From Anaerovibrio sp. JC8 (GTDB lineage: Bacteria; Bacillota; Negativicutes; Selenomonadales; Selenomonadaceae), in assembly GCF_002100115.1 (NCBI RefSeq), contig NZ_ANBM01000001.1:1-64000 (forward strand): DNA of 64,000 bases, read 5' to 3'. Made by a program: the position numbers and the translations under genes. Shown piece by piece: positions 17,074 to 25,972 of this stretch (positions are counted from its first letter, which is position 1; every line of letters starts with the position of its first letter). Below the pieces are notes generated by a model. The model searched no databases. It saw only the letters and a program-made list of their open reading frames with translations, and had not been told where the DNA came from.

Positions 17074-18096
17074 TTATTGGTTGGACTCGGCAATATATGC
17101 CTCCATGGTCTTGTAGGCCTTGCCGCTGTCAATCATCTCGGCTGCCAGCTCGATACCAGCCTGCATGGTTGGTGCCTTCTGGGCTACATAAAGGGCCAGA
17201 CCCGCATTCATCAGTACAGCATTTCGCTTGGTACCCTGAATTTTTCCGGACAAAACATCCCTGGTAATCTGGGCATTTTCCTCGGCAGGGCCCCCCACCA
17301 GCTCCTCCTTGGTGCCCCGCACAAGGCCGAAATCCTCCGGACAAATCCTCGTGGTCCGATAATAGCCGTTCTTCAGCTCGCACACAGTAGTAGGTGCGCT
17401 TGGAGATACCTCGTCCAGACGGTCCAGACCATGAACCACCACTGCATTGGTTACCCCCAGCTTATCCAAAACCTTGGCCACCGGCTCCACCAGATATTCA
17501 TCATAAACACCCAGCAGGAAATAATCCGGGTTGGCAGGATTGGTCAATGGGCCAAGGATGTTGAATACGGTTCTAAAGCCCAGCTCCTTGCGGATAGGCC
17601 CCACATACTTCATGGCACTGTGATATTTCTGGGCAAAGAGGAAGCACATGCCGCAGCCATTGAGCATGGCCAGAGCCTTTTCCGGGTCCTGCTGAATATT
17701 TACACCCAATGCCTCCTGCACATCAGCAGTGCCGGACTTGGAGGAAGCCGCCCGATTGCCGTGCTTGGCCACCTTTACCCCGGCAGCTGCAATAACAAAG
17801 GCGGAGGTAGTGGAAATATTAAAGGTATTGGAACGGTCACCGCCAGTGCCCACTATTTCCAGCACCTTAAGGCCCGGATGAGGAACCGGGGTAGCCAGCT
17901 CCCGCATAGCCGCTGCACAGCCGGAAATCTCTGCAATGGTTTCCGCTCTGGTGCTCTTGGTGGACAGGGCCGCCAAAAATGCCGCATTCTGGGTCTGGGA
18001 GGTCTGGCCGCTCATTATTTCATTCATAACCTTGTAGGCCTCATCATAGGTCAAATCCTCTTTTCTTACTATTTTTTCAATTGCCTCTCTAATCAT
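17074..18096 (-). CDS. trpD: Anthranilate phosphoribosyltransferase
   Basis: A 340-residue TrpD, which transfers phosphoribose from PRPP to anthranilate in tryptophan synthesis. The PRPP-binding GTGGD is at 83-87, followed by [18 protein letters not shown] and the GPLTNPA segment. The ATG at 18096 has AAAGGAGAAGG upstream. No other trp gene is nearby; it is a single gene behind its own Trp T-box. It must therefore work with a trp cluster elsewhere, or be a second, separately controlled copy. Confidence 0.95.
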   Translation of the reverse strand: MIREAIEKIVRKEDLTYDEAYKVMNEIMSGQTSQTQNAAFLAALSTKSTRAETIAEISGCAAAMRELATPVPHPGLKVLEIVGTGGDRSNTFNISTTSAFVIAAAGVKVAKHGNRAASSKSGTADVQEALGVNIQQDPEKALAMLNGCGMCFLFAQKYHSAMKYVGPIRKELGFRTVFNILGPLTNPANPDYFLLGVYDEYLVEPVAKVLDKLGVTNAVVVHGLDRLDEVSPSAPTTVCELKNGYYRTTRICPEDFGLVRGTKEELVGGPAEENAQITRDVLSGKIQGTKRNAVLMNAGLALYVAQKAPTMQAGIELAAEMIDSGKAYKTMEAYIAESNQ

Positions 18097-18133
18097 GTTA
18101 CCTTCTCCTTTCAAAATTCCTGCCGAAAGAAAT

Positions 18134-18172
18134 AAAAAACGCCCGTGACGATATAAACTATCATCAAGGGCG
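18134..18172 (-). terminator. T-box terminator ahead of trpD
   Basis: Minus strand CGCCC-T-TGATGATA / TATCGTCA-C-GGGCG stem with loop GTTTA, then six T. It overlaps the region that uncharged tRNA is expected to rearrange. Confidence 0.88.
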
Positions 18173-18395
18173 AGAATTTACCATTCCCGTGGTGCCACCT
18201 AGATTTGCGATTAAACACACACTTAGCAGGATACCAACATATCCTCGGCAACTAACGTATGCCTCACGTCATAAGGTACTCGGCGGCCAAGGCCTCCTTT
18301 CACCATGCCCTCTGTGGTCCATTTACAAATCAGCGTTCTGCCCGGCTCTCAGCTGCCCGGACTCTCTGTGAGTGCCCCTTTTGCTTGATCTCCAC
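18134..18395 (-). promoter_or_regulatory. T-box leader, tRNA-Trp specific
   Basis: The T-box sequence AGGTGGCACCACGG lies at 18187-18201 (minus strand), followed by the terminator. Upstream is a long stem I; its specifier loop reads AAATGGACCAC with TGG at 18319-18321, a tryptophan codon followed by the conserved purine. Uncharged tRNA-Trp should allow read-through into trpD. Confidence 0.9.
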
Positions 18396-18435
18396 ATCAT
18401 CGGTTTGTTCAATATTGAATTTTGAACCTGTTTGT

Positions 18436-18464
18436 ATTAAACAATAATATTACACCAATGTCAA
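18436..18464 (-). promoter_or_regulatory. Promoter of the trpD T-box transcript
   Basis: Minus strand TTGACA (18459-18464), 17 bp, TTTAAT (18436-18441). Confidence 0.7.
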
Positions 18465-18478
18465 GAAAAATGTTCAAT

Positions 18479-19078
18479 TTACTTACTGCTGGTATCTATA
18501 GAGCAGTCCCATTGTCCTTCTGTGGTACACATTTTAAAATATTGTTCTTCCAAGGGAATCCATCTGGTCTCAAACATTTTGGCCGCCATAGGGCCGTTGC
18601 GCCGAATAATCCGCGCCATCTGGTCCTCCGCTCCGACCGTCATAAAGATACGATAATCGTAATAATCCCGCAGGGCAGGATGGCAGCTGTAGGAGCCCTC
18701 CACAATGCAGAGCCTCCCCGGATGAATGGTTACAGGCTCCTGCAGTGACTGACTTTTGCAGTCAAACCGCTGATAAGGAAATTCCGTTGCTCCCTCATTC
18801 AAGGGCTTTAAAACCTCCTCCAGAAACCGCTCATGGTCCACATTTTCCCCCGGCTTGCTCAACCGTTCCGCAGTCCGCTGCTCCGGCCGCAAAAAGAAAT
18901 CGTCCAGATGAAAAACCGTGGCCCCGGTCTGCTCGTGCAAATAGGCCGCCAGAGTGGTCTTACCCGCCCCACAGCGGCCATCAATGGCTATTATAATCCG
19001 CCTGTTCGTCTCCCTCTCCATAAGGGAAGCAATTGTATTTAATACCTCTTGTTCAGATGCACTATACTGTTCCAGCAA
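18479..19078 (-). CDS. P-loop kinase of the uridine kinase / phosphoribulokinase-like family
   Basis: 199 residues. Walker A GRCGAGKTT lies about 35 residues from the start, then VFHLDDFF and VEGSYS, as in uridine kinase-like enzymes. The substrate is unknown. It is the last gene after cobT and cobC, so a cobamide or ethanolamine-derived alcohol is a plausible substrate (inference); a nucleoside salvage role is the alternative. I chose the TTG at 19078, with AGGGGG 5 nt upstream, starting just after the cobC stop. A longer frame would overlap cobC by 40 bp. Confidence 0.7.
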   Translation of the reverse strand: MLEQYSASEQEVLNTIASLMERETNRRIIIAIDGRCGAGKTTLAAYLHEQTGATVFHLDDFFLRPEQRTAERLSKPGENVDHERFLEEVLKPLNEGATEFPYQRFDCKSQSLQEPVTIHPGRLCIVEGSYSCHPALRDYYDYRIFMTVGAEDQMARIIRRNGPMAAKMFETRWIPLEEQYFKMCTTEGQWDCSIDTSSK

Positions 19079-19092
19079 AGAAATCCCCCTAC

Positions 19093-19665
19093 CTACAGCT
19101 GCATTTCCCCCAAGGAAAATTTCAGCTTCCAAAAATCCTCCATGGGCCGCTGCTCATCAATCAGCTTTATTACCTTCAGCACCCCGCCATGGGATACCAC
19201 CACCGCATCACTGTCCGAGGCCTCTATCTTTTTCTTCAGAATCTGCCAGCAACCTTCAATGCGGTCATAAAACTGCCGGAAGCTCTCACCCTCAGGAAAG
19301 GAAAAATTTATCCAGTCTGCGTGCCATCTGGCACATTCCTCCGGATAATCCCGCTGAATATCCTCGTAGGCCAGACCCTCCCAGGCCCCAAAGTTGATTT
19401 CCGTCAAGTCGGGAAGCACTTCAATATTGCAGGGAACAGCCAGCTGCTCCTCCAGGATACAGGCCGTTTTAAAGGCCCGCTGCAGAGGACTGGAGAAAAT
19501 TGTCAGCCTCTCCCCAGTCCGTCCCTTTAATAATTTTGTCAGCTCCGCAGCCCGTTCACAGGCCTGCCTTTTTCCTTCCTCCGTCAACAGGGTATCAGTT
19601 CTGCCATAGTATCCACCATGACAATTTCCCTCTGATTCTCCATGACGTATCAAATAGGTTGCCAT
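19093..19665 (-). CDS. cobC: Histidine phosphatase, alpha-ribazole phosphatase type
   Basis: 190 residues of the phosphoglycerate-mutase-like fold. The catalytic RHGES is at residues 7-11, SSPLQRAFKTA supplies the second Arg, EINFGAWEGL is the family signature, and VVSHGG holds the second His. CobC removes phosphate from alpha-ribazole 5'-phosphate (or adenosylcobalamin 5'-phosphate) in the nucleotide-loop branch. Its place directly after cobT supports this over a general phosphatase. AAGGTGG precedes the ATG. Confidence 0.82.
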   Translation of the reverse strand: MATYLIRHGESEGNCHGGYYGRTDTLLTEEGKRQACERAAELTKLLKGRTGERLTIFSSPLQRAFKTACILEEQLAVPCNIEVLPDLTEINFGAWEGLAYEDIQRDYPEECARWHADWINFSFPEGESFRQFYDRIEGCWQILKKKIEASDSDAVVVSHGGVLKVIKLIDEQRPMEDFWKLKFSLGEMQL

Positions 19666-19701
19666 ATAATCGCCACCTTATTTTAATAAGTATACTTTAT
19701 A

Positions 19702-20733
19702 TTATGAGGATTTGCTCCGGCAACATCCCTTGGCCTGGGCCTCCAAATGCTCCATCTGGTCAATATGGGCTACAGTGTACAGCATTGTCTTTAATATATT
19801 AAGCTCAAGAATAGCACCCGTACCCTCACCCAGGGCCAGACCAGCCCGGATAGGCACCTCGTCCTCACTTATGCCGCCCAGAGACAGGGCATATTTCATC
19901 CCCGGCTCCTTGGAAAGATGGGATGGCAAGGCCACACGGGCCACCTCCGGACAAATTTTCACCGCACAGGCAAAGGCCACCGCCGTAATAAACCCATCCA
20001 ACACAAAGGGAACACGGCTTTCCCCACACTGCACCATGGCCCCGCAAAGGGCTGCTATATCAAAGCCTCCCACATAGCGGATTATATCCTGAGGCGTATT
20101 TAAACGGTCCTTATATTTCCGGACCGCCTCAGTAATCACCTGACGCTTGCGCTGGATAACCTCCGGAAAGGCCGGATTGGCCCCATAGCCCACAATAAAT
20201 TCTGCCGACGTGCCGGACAAGGCGTGGAGCACCGCTGAAGATGTGGTGGTATTGCCTATGCCCATTTCACCAAAGGACAATATGTTATAGCCGATATTAA
20301 TGGCCGCAGACACCTGCTCCCGGCCGGCTTCATAGGCCTTATTGAACTCCGCCTCCGTCATGGCCGGCTCCTTGAGAAAATTCCGGGTCCCCTGACGCAC
20401 CTTGCGGTTCAGCCCCACCGACTCACTGCGGTTAATCCCCACATCCACCACCAGAAATGGAATATTGTTAACTATGCAGAAACAGCTTATGGTGGACAGC
20501 CCCTTCATCATATTCCGGGCCTGCAGATAGGTAATATCCTGAGGCTGCCTTACAACCCCTTCTTCTATAATACCATTATCTGCCGCAAAAATATAATGAA
20601 AAGGTTTTAGTTCAAACTGAATATTTTTCCAGGCCCGCATGAGCTTCTGCAGCTGGGTCTCCAGCAAGCCCAGGCTCTTTTTCGGCACTGCCATTCTGGC
20701 CGTTAATCTGGCCACCTCATCCATCTGCACCAT
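19702..20733 (-). CDS. cobT: Nicotinate-nucleotide:dimethylbenzimidazole phosphoribosyltransferase
   Basis: A 343-residue CobT activating the lower base of cobamides. Signature stretches are VFAADNGI-like YIFAADNGIIEEGV, FGEMGIGNTTTSSA and EGTGAILEL near the end, including the general-base Glu region. The C-terminus ends in a short Cys-containing tail (GCCRSKSS) beyond the fold. It lies 12 bp after eutC, tying cofactor assembly to the B12-dependent ethanolamine enzyme. The native base could be another benzimidazole. Confidence 0.93.
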   Translation of the reverse strand: MVQMDEVARLTARMAVPKKSLGLLETQLQKLMRAWKNIQFELKPFHYIFAADNGIIEEGVVRQPQDITYLQARNMMKGLSTISCFCIVNNIPFLVVDVGINRSESVGLNRKVRQGTRNFLKEPAMTEAEFNKAYEAGREQVSAAINIGYNILSFGEMGIGNTTTSSAVLHALSGTSAEFIVGYGANPAFPEVIQRKRQVITEAVRKYKDRLNTPQDIIRYVGGFDIAALCGAMVQCGESRVPFVLDGFITAVAFACAVKICPEVARVALPSHLSKEPGMKYALSLGGISEDEVPIRAGLALGEGTGAILELNILKTMLYTVAHIDQMEHLEAQAKGCCRSKSS

Positions 20734-20745
20734 ATCTGCACCTCC

Positions 20746-21519
20746 TTAAATCTTCAGCTCAACGCCGCTTTTCTTCTCCTTCATGAGGATTTCCGTCAAA
20801 TGAACCACCTGGGCTCCCGCTTCAATAGGCGGTATGCCATTGCTGTAAATGTTGGATACCACTGTCCGCTGGGATTCCGGTTTTTTCGGGCTGGACTCAT
20901 AAGCCATATACACGCTCATGCTCTCACCAGTGGCCAGACCCGGCCGCTCACCAATAAGCTGAACCGTTACCTTGGCTCCCAGAGCCTCACTGATCCGGTC
21001 CATGGTGGCAACCCGGCTGTAGCGTACGAATATAGGGGTACCCACGGTATAGTTCTTCTGCTTGTAGCCATCCAGCATAATGGCGTACATATCCCGAAGA
21101 TTTGCATTGATGGCAAAGCCGCTAAGGCCGTCTGCCACAATTATCTGTACATCCGGATTATGAATACAATCCCGCTTTATGGCTTCCGTGGTTTCATCGG
21201 AAAAGATGCGTCCCAAGTCCGGACGCCGCACGTATTCCTCCTTGTTGTTTACCATTGTCTGAACCTTGTAGAAGCCCAGCTCGTCCACCAGTGACTCATC
21301 AATCTCAGTCCAAACCGCATCCTGGGCAATGGCATGGTCCGCCCGAAATTTCAGCAGGGTCTCCGTCTTAAAACGGTCCCCGGCCCGGCCGATACCCAAG
21401 CGGGCATTGGTAGTCTTTTTCAGGCGTTTCACCATTTCCAGACTCTTTGGGCGGTCTATCAGCACCTTGTCCTTAACCTCCGGCAAGGATATATCTGCTA
21501 CAAATTCTTCCTTCATCAT
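20746..21519 (-). CDS. eutC: Ethanolamine ammonia-lyase small subunit
   Basis: 257 residues. With EutB it forms the adenosylcobalamin enzyme splitting ethanolamine into acetaldehyde and ammonia. Family stretches visible are ARLGIGRAGDRFKTETLLKFRADHA near the N-terminus, QIIVADGLSGFA, and LIGERPGLATGESMSVYM. The start ATG overlaps the eutB stop by 4 bp, the usual translational coupling of the two subunits. No truncation is seen. Confidence 0.96.
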   Translation of the reverse strand: MMKEEFVADISLPEVKDKVLIDRPKSLEMVKRLKKTTNARLGIGRAGDRFKTETLLKFRADHAIAQDAVWTEIDESLVDELGFYKVQTMVNNKEEYVRRPDLGRIFSDETTEAIKRDCIHNPDVQIIVADGLSGFAINANLRDMYAIMLDGYKQKNYTVGTPIFVRYSRVATMDRISEALGAKVTVQLIGERPGLATGESMSVYMAYESSPKKPESQRTVVSNIYSNGIPPIEAGAQVVHLTEILMKEKKSGVELKI

Positions 21520-22913
21520 ACGGCACTCCCCCTATATCTTTCCTGCTCCCGCCAAATAAACAGGGATGGGTCCCCGGCAACATCAGTGAGGTTGCCCTTG
21601 ACATCAAATATCCCCAGCTCCTTCATGCGCTTTTCAAAGGGAGCAATGGTATGCTTGCCGCTCAACCGGCGCAAAGCCGCCGCATCATGGTAGCTGGTGG
21701 TCTGATACATCAGCATTACATCATCCCCGGCCGGAATGCCCATAAAGTAATTGCAGTCCGCCAGCGTCAGCATCATGGCCAGATTTTCCAAATCGTTCTG
21801 GTCTGCCCGCATATGGTTGGTATAGCACACGTCACAACCCATTGGAATTCCTGTGAGCTTGCCCATGAAATGGTCCTCCAGCCCAGCCCTTATCATCTGC
21901 CGCCCATCATATAAATATTCCGGGCCAATAAAGCCTACAACGGTGTTGACCAAAAATGGATTATACCGCTTGGCAAAGGCATAGCAACGGGCCTCCATCA
22001 CCAGCTGGTCTGCACCATGGTGACCATCAGCCGACAGCTCGGATCCCTGACCTGTCTCAAAATACATGAAATTAGGCCCCTTGGAGCTTTTCTTCTCCTT
22101 CATGATGGCATAAGCCTCATCCATCAGGGCCACATCAATGCCAAAGGCCCGGCTGGCCACCTGGGAACCGGCCAGGCTCTGGAACATCAGGTCCATAGGA
22201 GCCATATTTTTTTCCAGCACCTTCATCTGGGTAGTAACATGGGCCAATACACAATTCTGGGTCGGGATATCCCAGCGGTTCATGAAATCCTTAAACTCCC
22301 GCAGTATATCCGCCACACTGTCAATGGCATCCACCGCCGGATTAAGGCCGATAACCGCATCCCCCACGCCATAGCTGAGTCCTTCCATCACTGAGGCCAT
22401 AATACCGGCCACATCATCAGTTGCATGGTTGGGCTGCAGGCGGGAGGAAAGGGTCCCCGGCTTGCCAATAGTGGTATTGCAGGTGGCCTCTACGTGCATT
22501 TTCTTTGCCGCGTACACCAAATCCATATTGGACATGAGCTTGGCCACTGCCGCAATTATCTCCGCCGTCAGCCCGGGGCGTATTGCCGCTATCTCCTTCT
22601 CGGAAGCTGACAGCAGAAGCTCACGGAAATCTCCCACCGGCATAGACTTAATACGGTCAAAGACCGCCTTATCCACCGAATCCTGATCAACTCTGGTAAT
22701 GTCATCCTCTTCATAAGGCACCACCGGATTATTGCGTAAATCCTCCAGGGTCATATCCGCCAGCACCGACTTGGCCGCAATACGCTCCATATTGGATTCC
22801 GCTGCCACTCCGGCCAGTATATCACCTGATTTTTCCTCATTTGCCTTGGCCAATACCTCTTTAACGTCCTTAAAGGAATAGGTCTGGCCAAACAATGTTG
22901 TTTTTAATTTCAT
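21516..22913 (-). CDS. eutB: Ethanolamine ammonia-lyase large subunit
   Basis: 465 residues, close to the usual length of about 455. The TIM-barrel catalytic subunit is recognised from KLSNMDLVYAAKK-like LMSNMDLVYAAKKMHV, LSSRLQPNHATDD, ANEGFYE-region counterparts and FYFETGQGSELSA-like MYFETGQGSELSADGHHG, plus GCDVCYTNHMRAD near the C-terminus. It lies 13 bp after eutA. No carboxysome-like shell genes occur in the cluster, so catalysis is apparently cytosolic unless shell genes lie elsewhere. Confidence 0.96.
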   Translation of the reverse strand: MKLKTTLFGQTYSFKDVKEVLAKANEEKSGDILAGVAAESNMERIAAKSVLADMTLEDLRNNPVVPYEEDDITRVDQDSVDKAVFDRIKSMPVGDFRELLLSASEKEIAAIRPGLTAEIIAAVAKLMSNMDLVYAAKKMHVEATCNTTIGKPGTLSSRLQPNHATDDVAGIMASVMEGLSYGVGDAVIGLNPAVDAIDSVADILREFKDFMNRWDIPTQNCVLAHVTTQMKVLEKNMAPMDLMFQSLAGSQVASRAFGIDVALMDEAYAIMKEKKSSKGPNFMYFETGQGSELSADGHHGADQLVMEARCYAFAKRYNPFLVNTVVGFIGPEYLYDGRQMIRAGLEDHFMGKLTGIPMGCDVCYTNHMRADQNDLENLAMMLTLADCNYFMGIPAGDDVMLMYQTTSYHDAAALRRLSGKHTIAPFEKRMKELGIFDVKGNLTDVAGDPSLFIWREQERYRGSAV

Positions 22914-22926
22914 AATGAACCTACCT

Positions 22927-24357
22927 TCAACTCTTGAAAATCAATGTTTTCACTGCCACGGGAACGATGCCGGACACCGTTTTCCCCACATCCACGTAAT
23001 CTCCCTCCACCGCATGAATCCGGTCAAGGCAGATAATGTGCCGTTGGCTGGCAAACTGCCGCAGCAGCATGCCCAAAGCCTTGGCAAAGTCATGCTCCAC
23101 AATAACCAGCAGAATATCCCCCTCATTGCGGGTAACCTCTGCCAAACTCTGAGCCAACGCTCTTACCGCAACATACTCAGGAGCCCGACTTCCCGCAAAG
23201 GAAATGGCCACCTGCTGAGTATCGGGGTAAAGCCGCCGCTTGCGTCTATATTCCTCCGACAGCTCCTGCACCCGGTCCGGATGGTCCAGACGAAGCACCG
23301 GAATATTCTTTAGGGGCACACACCCATCATCCATAATGACTGTACTGCCGCTGAGACTGAGGGAATAGCTGCCGGCCCCAATAACAGTGGCACGGATTTT
23401 TTCCCTGGGCTCCAGCACCAGAATATCCTCGTCCTCAGCAAAGGCTTCACGAATAGAAGCCCCCAGCAGGGGGCCCATATCACCAAAACGGCCAACAGAG
23501 GAAATATCCCCATCGGCAAATTTGCCCATATCCTCCGCTGCAGCGGCATCACTGTAGATACATTCAGCCACCCCGCCGGAAAACATCACCCGGGAATATT
23601 TTCTGTTCTCAATACCATGATTAATAAAAAGGGTTCCTTCTGCCTCCCCCAATTCCATACCATGACAGATATGCAGCAACACCCGTGCCAAAGCATCCGT
23701 TAATTGCTTCAGCCCCTCCATGGTGGCGGGCTGCCCCTCTGCCAAGGGCAGGGACAGGGATTTTATCAGCGGCTTAATTCGGTCGGAAATATAGAGGATT
23801 TTCCCCTGTTCATCCAACCGCACCAGCCGTCCGCCAATATCCAGGGCAAAGGAATCCTTCAGCTCCTCATTGCAGAACACCGCCGCATTGGTGGTGCCAC
23901 CGCCAATATCAAAATTGATTACATTGCCTTCCCATACACGGGATGCGGCTGCTGCCCCGGAACCAAATCCAGCCAGTACAGCCTCCAGATCCGGTCCGGC
24001 CTCAGCCACCACAAAGTCACCAGCCTCATTGGACAGCCCCTGCAGAGCCTGTTGGGCATTATCCTTCCGGGAGGTTTCCCCCGTAATAATGACCGCTCCG
24101 GTGGAAATATCCTGACGTTTAATTCCCGCCAGCTCATATTCCTCCTGCAAAATTGACTGCAGGGCCCCAATGTCTATCTGATTGCTGTCGGTCAATGGCG
24201 TAAAATATATCCTGCTCTTATATATTATTTCCTTATTTTTTATGCGGACCTCGGGAATAGCCGTATAAGAGATATTCTCCAAGCTTATACGGCTAAATAT
24301 CACCTGTGAGGTGGTAGTTCCCAAGTCTATGCCCGCACTTAAAATTTCCTGTTCCAT
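22927..24357 (-). CDS. eutA: Ethanolamine ammonia-lyase reactivase EutA
   Basis: 476 residues with the actin-like ATPase fold. Phosphate-binding GIDLGTTTSQ is at 9-18 and the second phosphate motif NFDIGGGTTNAA is in the middle. EutA exchanges damaged for fresh adenosylcobalamin in the EutBC enzyme. It is placed between the permease and eutB, with only 3 bp between it and the permease stop. Confidence 0.94.
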   Translation of the reverse strand: MEQEILSAGIDLGTTTSQVIFSRISLENISYTAIPEVRIKNKEIIYKSRIYFTPLTDSNQIDIGALQSILQEEYELAGIKRQDISTGAVIITGETSRKDNAQQALQGLSNEAGDFVVAEAGPDLEAVLAGFGSGAAAASRVWEGNVINFDIGGGTTNAAVFCNEELKDSFALDIGGRLVRLDEQGKILYISDRIKPLIKSLSLPLAEGQPATMEGLKQLTDALARVLLHICHGMELGEAEGTLFINHGIENRKYSRVMFSGGVAECIYSDAAAAEDMGKFADGDISSVGRFGDMGPLLGASIREAFAEDEDILVLEPREKIRATVIGAGSYSLSLSGSTVIMDDGCVPLKNIPVLRLDHPDRVQELSEEYRRKRRLYPDTQQVAISFAGSRAPEYVAVRALAQSLAEVTRNEGDILLVIVEHDFAKALGMLLRQFASQRHIICLDRIHAVEGDYVDVGKTVSGIVPVAVKTLIFKS

Positions 24358-24360
24358 AAA

Positions 24361-25740
24361 TTATTCCTGATCCAAATCATCCATTACGCCAAATTCCTCC
24401 TCATAAGGACGGATATGCTTGTTGCCGTGAATGAAGTAATAAGCAATGGCCACAGCATAAATACCAACCACATAAGGCAGGGCATCACTGGACGCCATCA
24501 CAAGACTTACTACGCAGAAAATAGCGGTAATCATGCTGATAATTGGAATAATCGGATAGGATACCTTGAATGGACGCTTGAGATTTGGTTCCTTGCTCCG
24601 CAAAATGAACAGGGATACCAGACTGGTAACGTACATAATAACTGAGCCATAGCAGGCAATGGTAATTACAAGGTCAGTCAAGCCGGTAAGTGCAGTAAAC
24701 AGACATACAATACCAGGCAGAATCAATGCCCATACAGGGGTATGGTGCTTCTCATCAATGTGAGCCAAAAACTTTGGCAGATAACCGGTACGGGCCATGG
24801 CATAGGTCTGACGGGAATAGCCCACGATAATACCATGAAGGGATGCAATCAAACCGAAAAGACCAATACCACTCATAAGAAGAACAGGCAGGGAGCCATC
24901 ACCATATACAGAACTCAGGGCCAATGGCAATGGGAAATCCACTGCGGAAATTGTCTCCACATCACCAATGCCGGCAGTCAAAAACAGGGTCAAGGCAGCC
25001 ATAACAAGCAAAGTAGCCATACCACTGAGGAAGCCCTTTGGAATATCCTTCTGAGGGTCAACCATTTCCTCGGCACTCATGGCACCACCCTCAATGGCCA
25101 GGTAGAACCAAATTGCAAATGGCACTGCTGCCATCACACCGCTGAAACCGTTTGGCAGCATAGGCTCAGCCAACACTCTGGCTGCATCAAAATGAGGTGC
25201 GGCCAATACCCAATAAACCACCAGACCCAAAAGGGCAATTACTGTCACAGCCAGCTCAAAGGTGGCCGAGGTCTTCATGCCCAGATAGTTCAGGAAAATG
25301 AAGAAGAAAAAGGCCGCTACTGTTGCCACCATCGGGTCAATCACTGGCAGCAGGGCATGTACATAACCACCTACGGCCAAAGCAATGGCTGGTGGTGCAA
25401 AAACGAACTCAATAAGACAGCTGATACCATTCAGATAGCCGCCAAACTTTCCCATGGCCCGACGGGCATAGGCCGATGGACCGCCGGCGTGAGGAATGGC
25501 AGTTGCCAGCTCAGAATAGGACAAAATAAAGGTTACATAGAAAATCGTTACCGGGATCAGAGCCAGGGCCAAACCCATGACACCACCCTCGGCAAAGCCG
25601 TAGCTCCATCCAAAATAATTACCGGATATTACCAGCCCCACGGCCAAAGACCAAAGATGAATTGGCTTCAGTACCCGGGTCAGGTCCTCTTCTTTTCTCG
25701 GTGCCTCCATGGTGGCGGCGCCACTATAATTCATGCTCAT
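24361..25740 (-). CDS. eat: Ethanolamine permease (APC superfamily)
   Basis: A 459-residue transporter with about 12 membrane segments. HLWSLAVGLVISGNYFGWSYG at the first segment and IPHAGGPSAYARRAMG are characteristic of ethanolamine permeases. First gene of the eut-cob cluster, consistent with substrate entry. GGGAGG lies 7 nt before the ATG. The short hydrophilic N- and C-termini (PYEEEFGVMDDLDQE) are cytoplasmic. Amino-acid specificity cannot be excluded, but the neighbours argue for ethanolamine. Confidence 0.92.
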   Translation of the reverse strand: MSMNYSGAATMEAPRKEEDLTRVLKPIHLWSLAVGLVISGNYFGWSYGFAEGGVMGLALALIPVTIFYVTFILSYSELATAIPHAGGPSAYARRAMGKFGGYLNGISCLIEFVFAPPAIALAVGGYVHALLPVIDPMVATVAAFFFFIFLNYLGMKTSATFELAVTVIALLGLVVYWVLAAPHFDAARVLAEPMLPNGFSGVMAAVPFAIWFYLAIEGGAMSAEEMVDPQKDIPKGFLSGMATLLVMAALTLFLTAGIGDVETISAVDFPLPLALSSVYGDGSLPVLLMSGIGLFGLIASLHGIIVGYSRQTYAMARTGYLPKFLAHIDEKHHTPVWALILPGIVCLFTALTGLTDLVITIACYGSVIMYVTSLVSLFILRSKEPNLKRPFKVSYPIIPIISMITAIFCVVSLVMASSDALPYVVGIYAVAIAYYFIHGNKHIRPYEEEFGVMDDLDQE

Positions 25741-25773
25741 ACATATTCCTCCCTTACTTGCACCTGGTCTTTA

Positions 25774-25814
25774 ACAACAAAAGCCGTCAAAGTGCCTTTA
25801 CGCACCTTGACGGC
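25774..25814 (-). terminator. Second leader terminator before eat
   Basis: Minus strand GCCGTCAAGGTGC-GTAAAG-GCACTTTGACGGC (one G-U pair) followed by TTTTGTTGTT. It lies 33 bp before the eat start and so would attenuate the eut operon. Confidence 0.75.
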
Positions 25815-25848
25815 CTCATTGCCAAACCTAATATACTTGCACTGACAG

Positions 25849-25894
25849 AAAAAAAGCTCCGCCTACCGGCACCATCAGTGCCATAGGCGAAGCT
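25849..25894 (-). terminator. Strong terminator between the EF-G paralogue and eat
   Basis: Minus strand stem AGCTTCGCCTATGGCAC / GTGCCGGTAGGCGGAGCT with a TGATG loop, followed by seven T. It may end the EF-G-paralogue transcript, or the short transcript from the promoter at 25926-25954, or both. Confidence 0.85.
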
Positions 25895-25925
25895 TCGTTG
25901 CTGTTCAGTATTAAATTATGGGATA

Positions 25926-25954
25926 ACTATAACCTATTATTGAAATATTGTCAA
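25926..25954 (-). promoter_or_regulatory. Strong promoter upstream of the eut leader
   Basis: Minus strand TTGACA (25949-25954), 17 bp, TATAGT (25926-25931). It lies between the EF-G-paralogue stop and two successive terminators. Transcription would start near 25919 and meet the first terminator about 70 nt later. Confidence 0.75.
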
Positions 25955-25972
25955 CATTTTATACAAAACATT

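Noticed and set aside
25774-25894. ANTAR (EutV/EutW)-type tandem hairpins ahead of the eut operon
   Set aside because: The loops read GTAAAG and about TGATG, which do not fit the A1/G4 hexaloop of ANTAR targets, and no eutVW genes are in the window.
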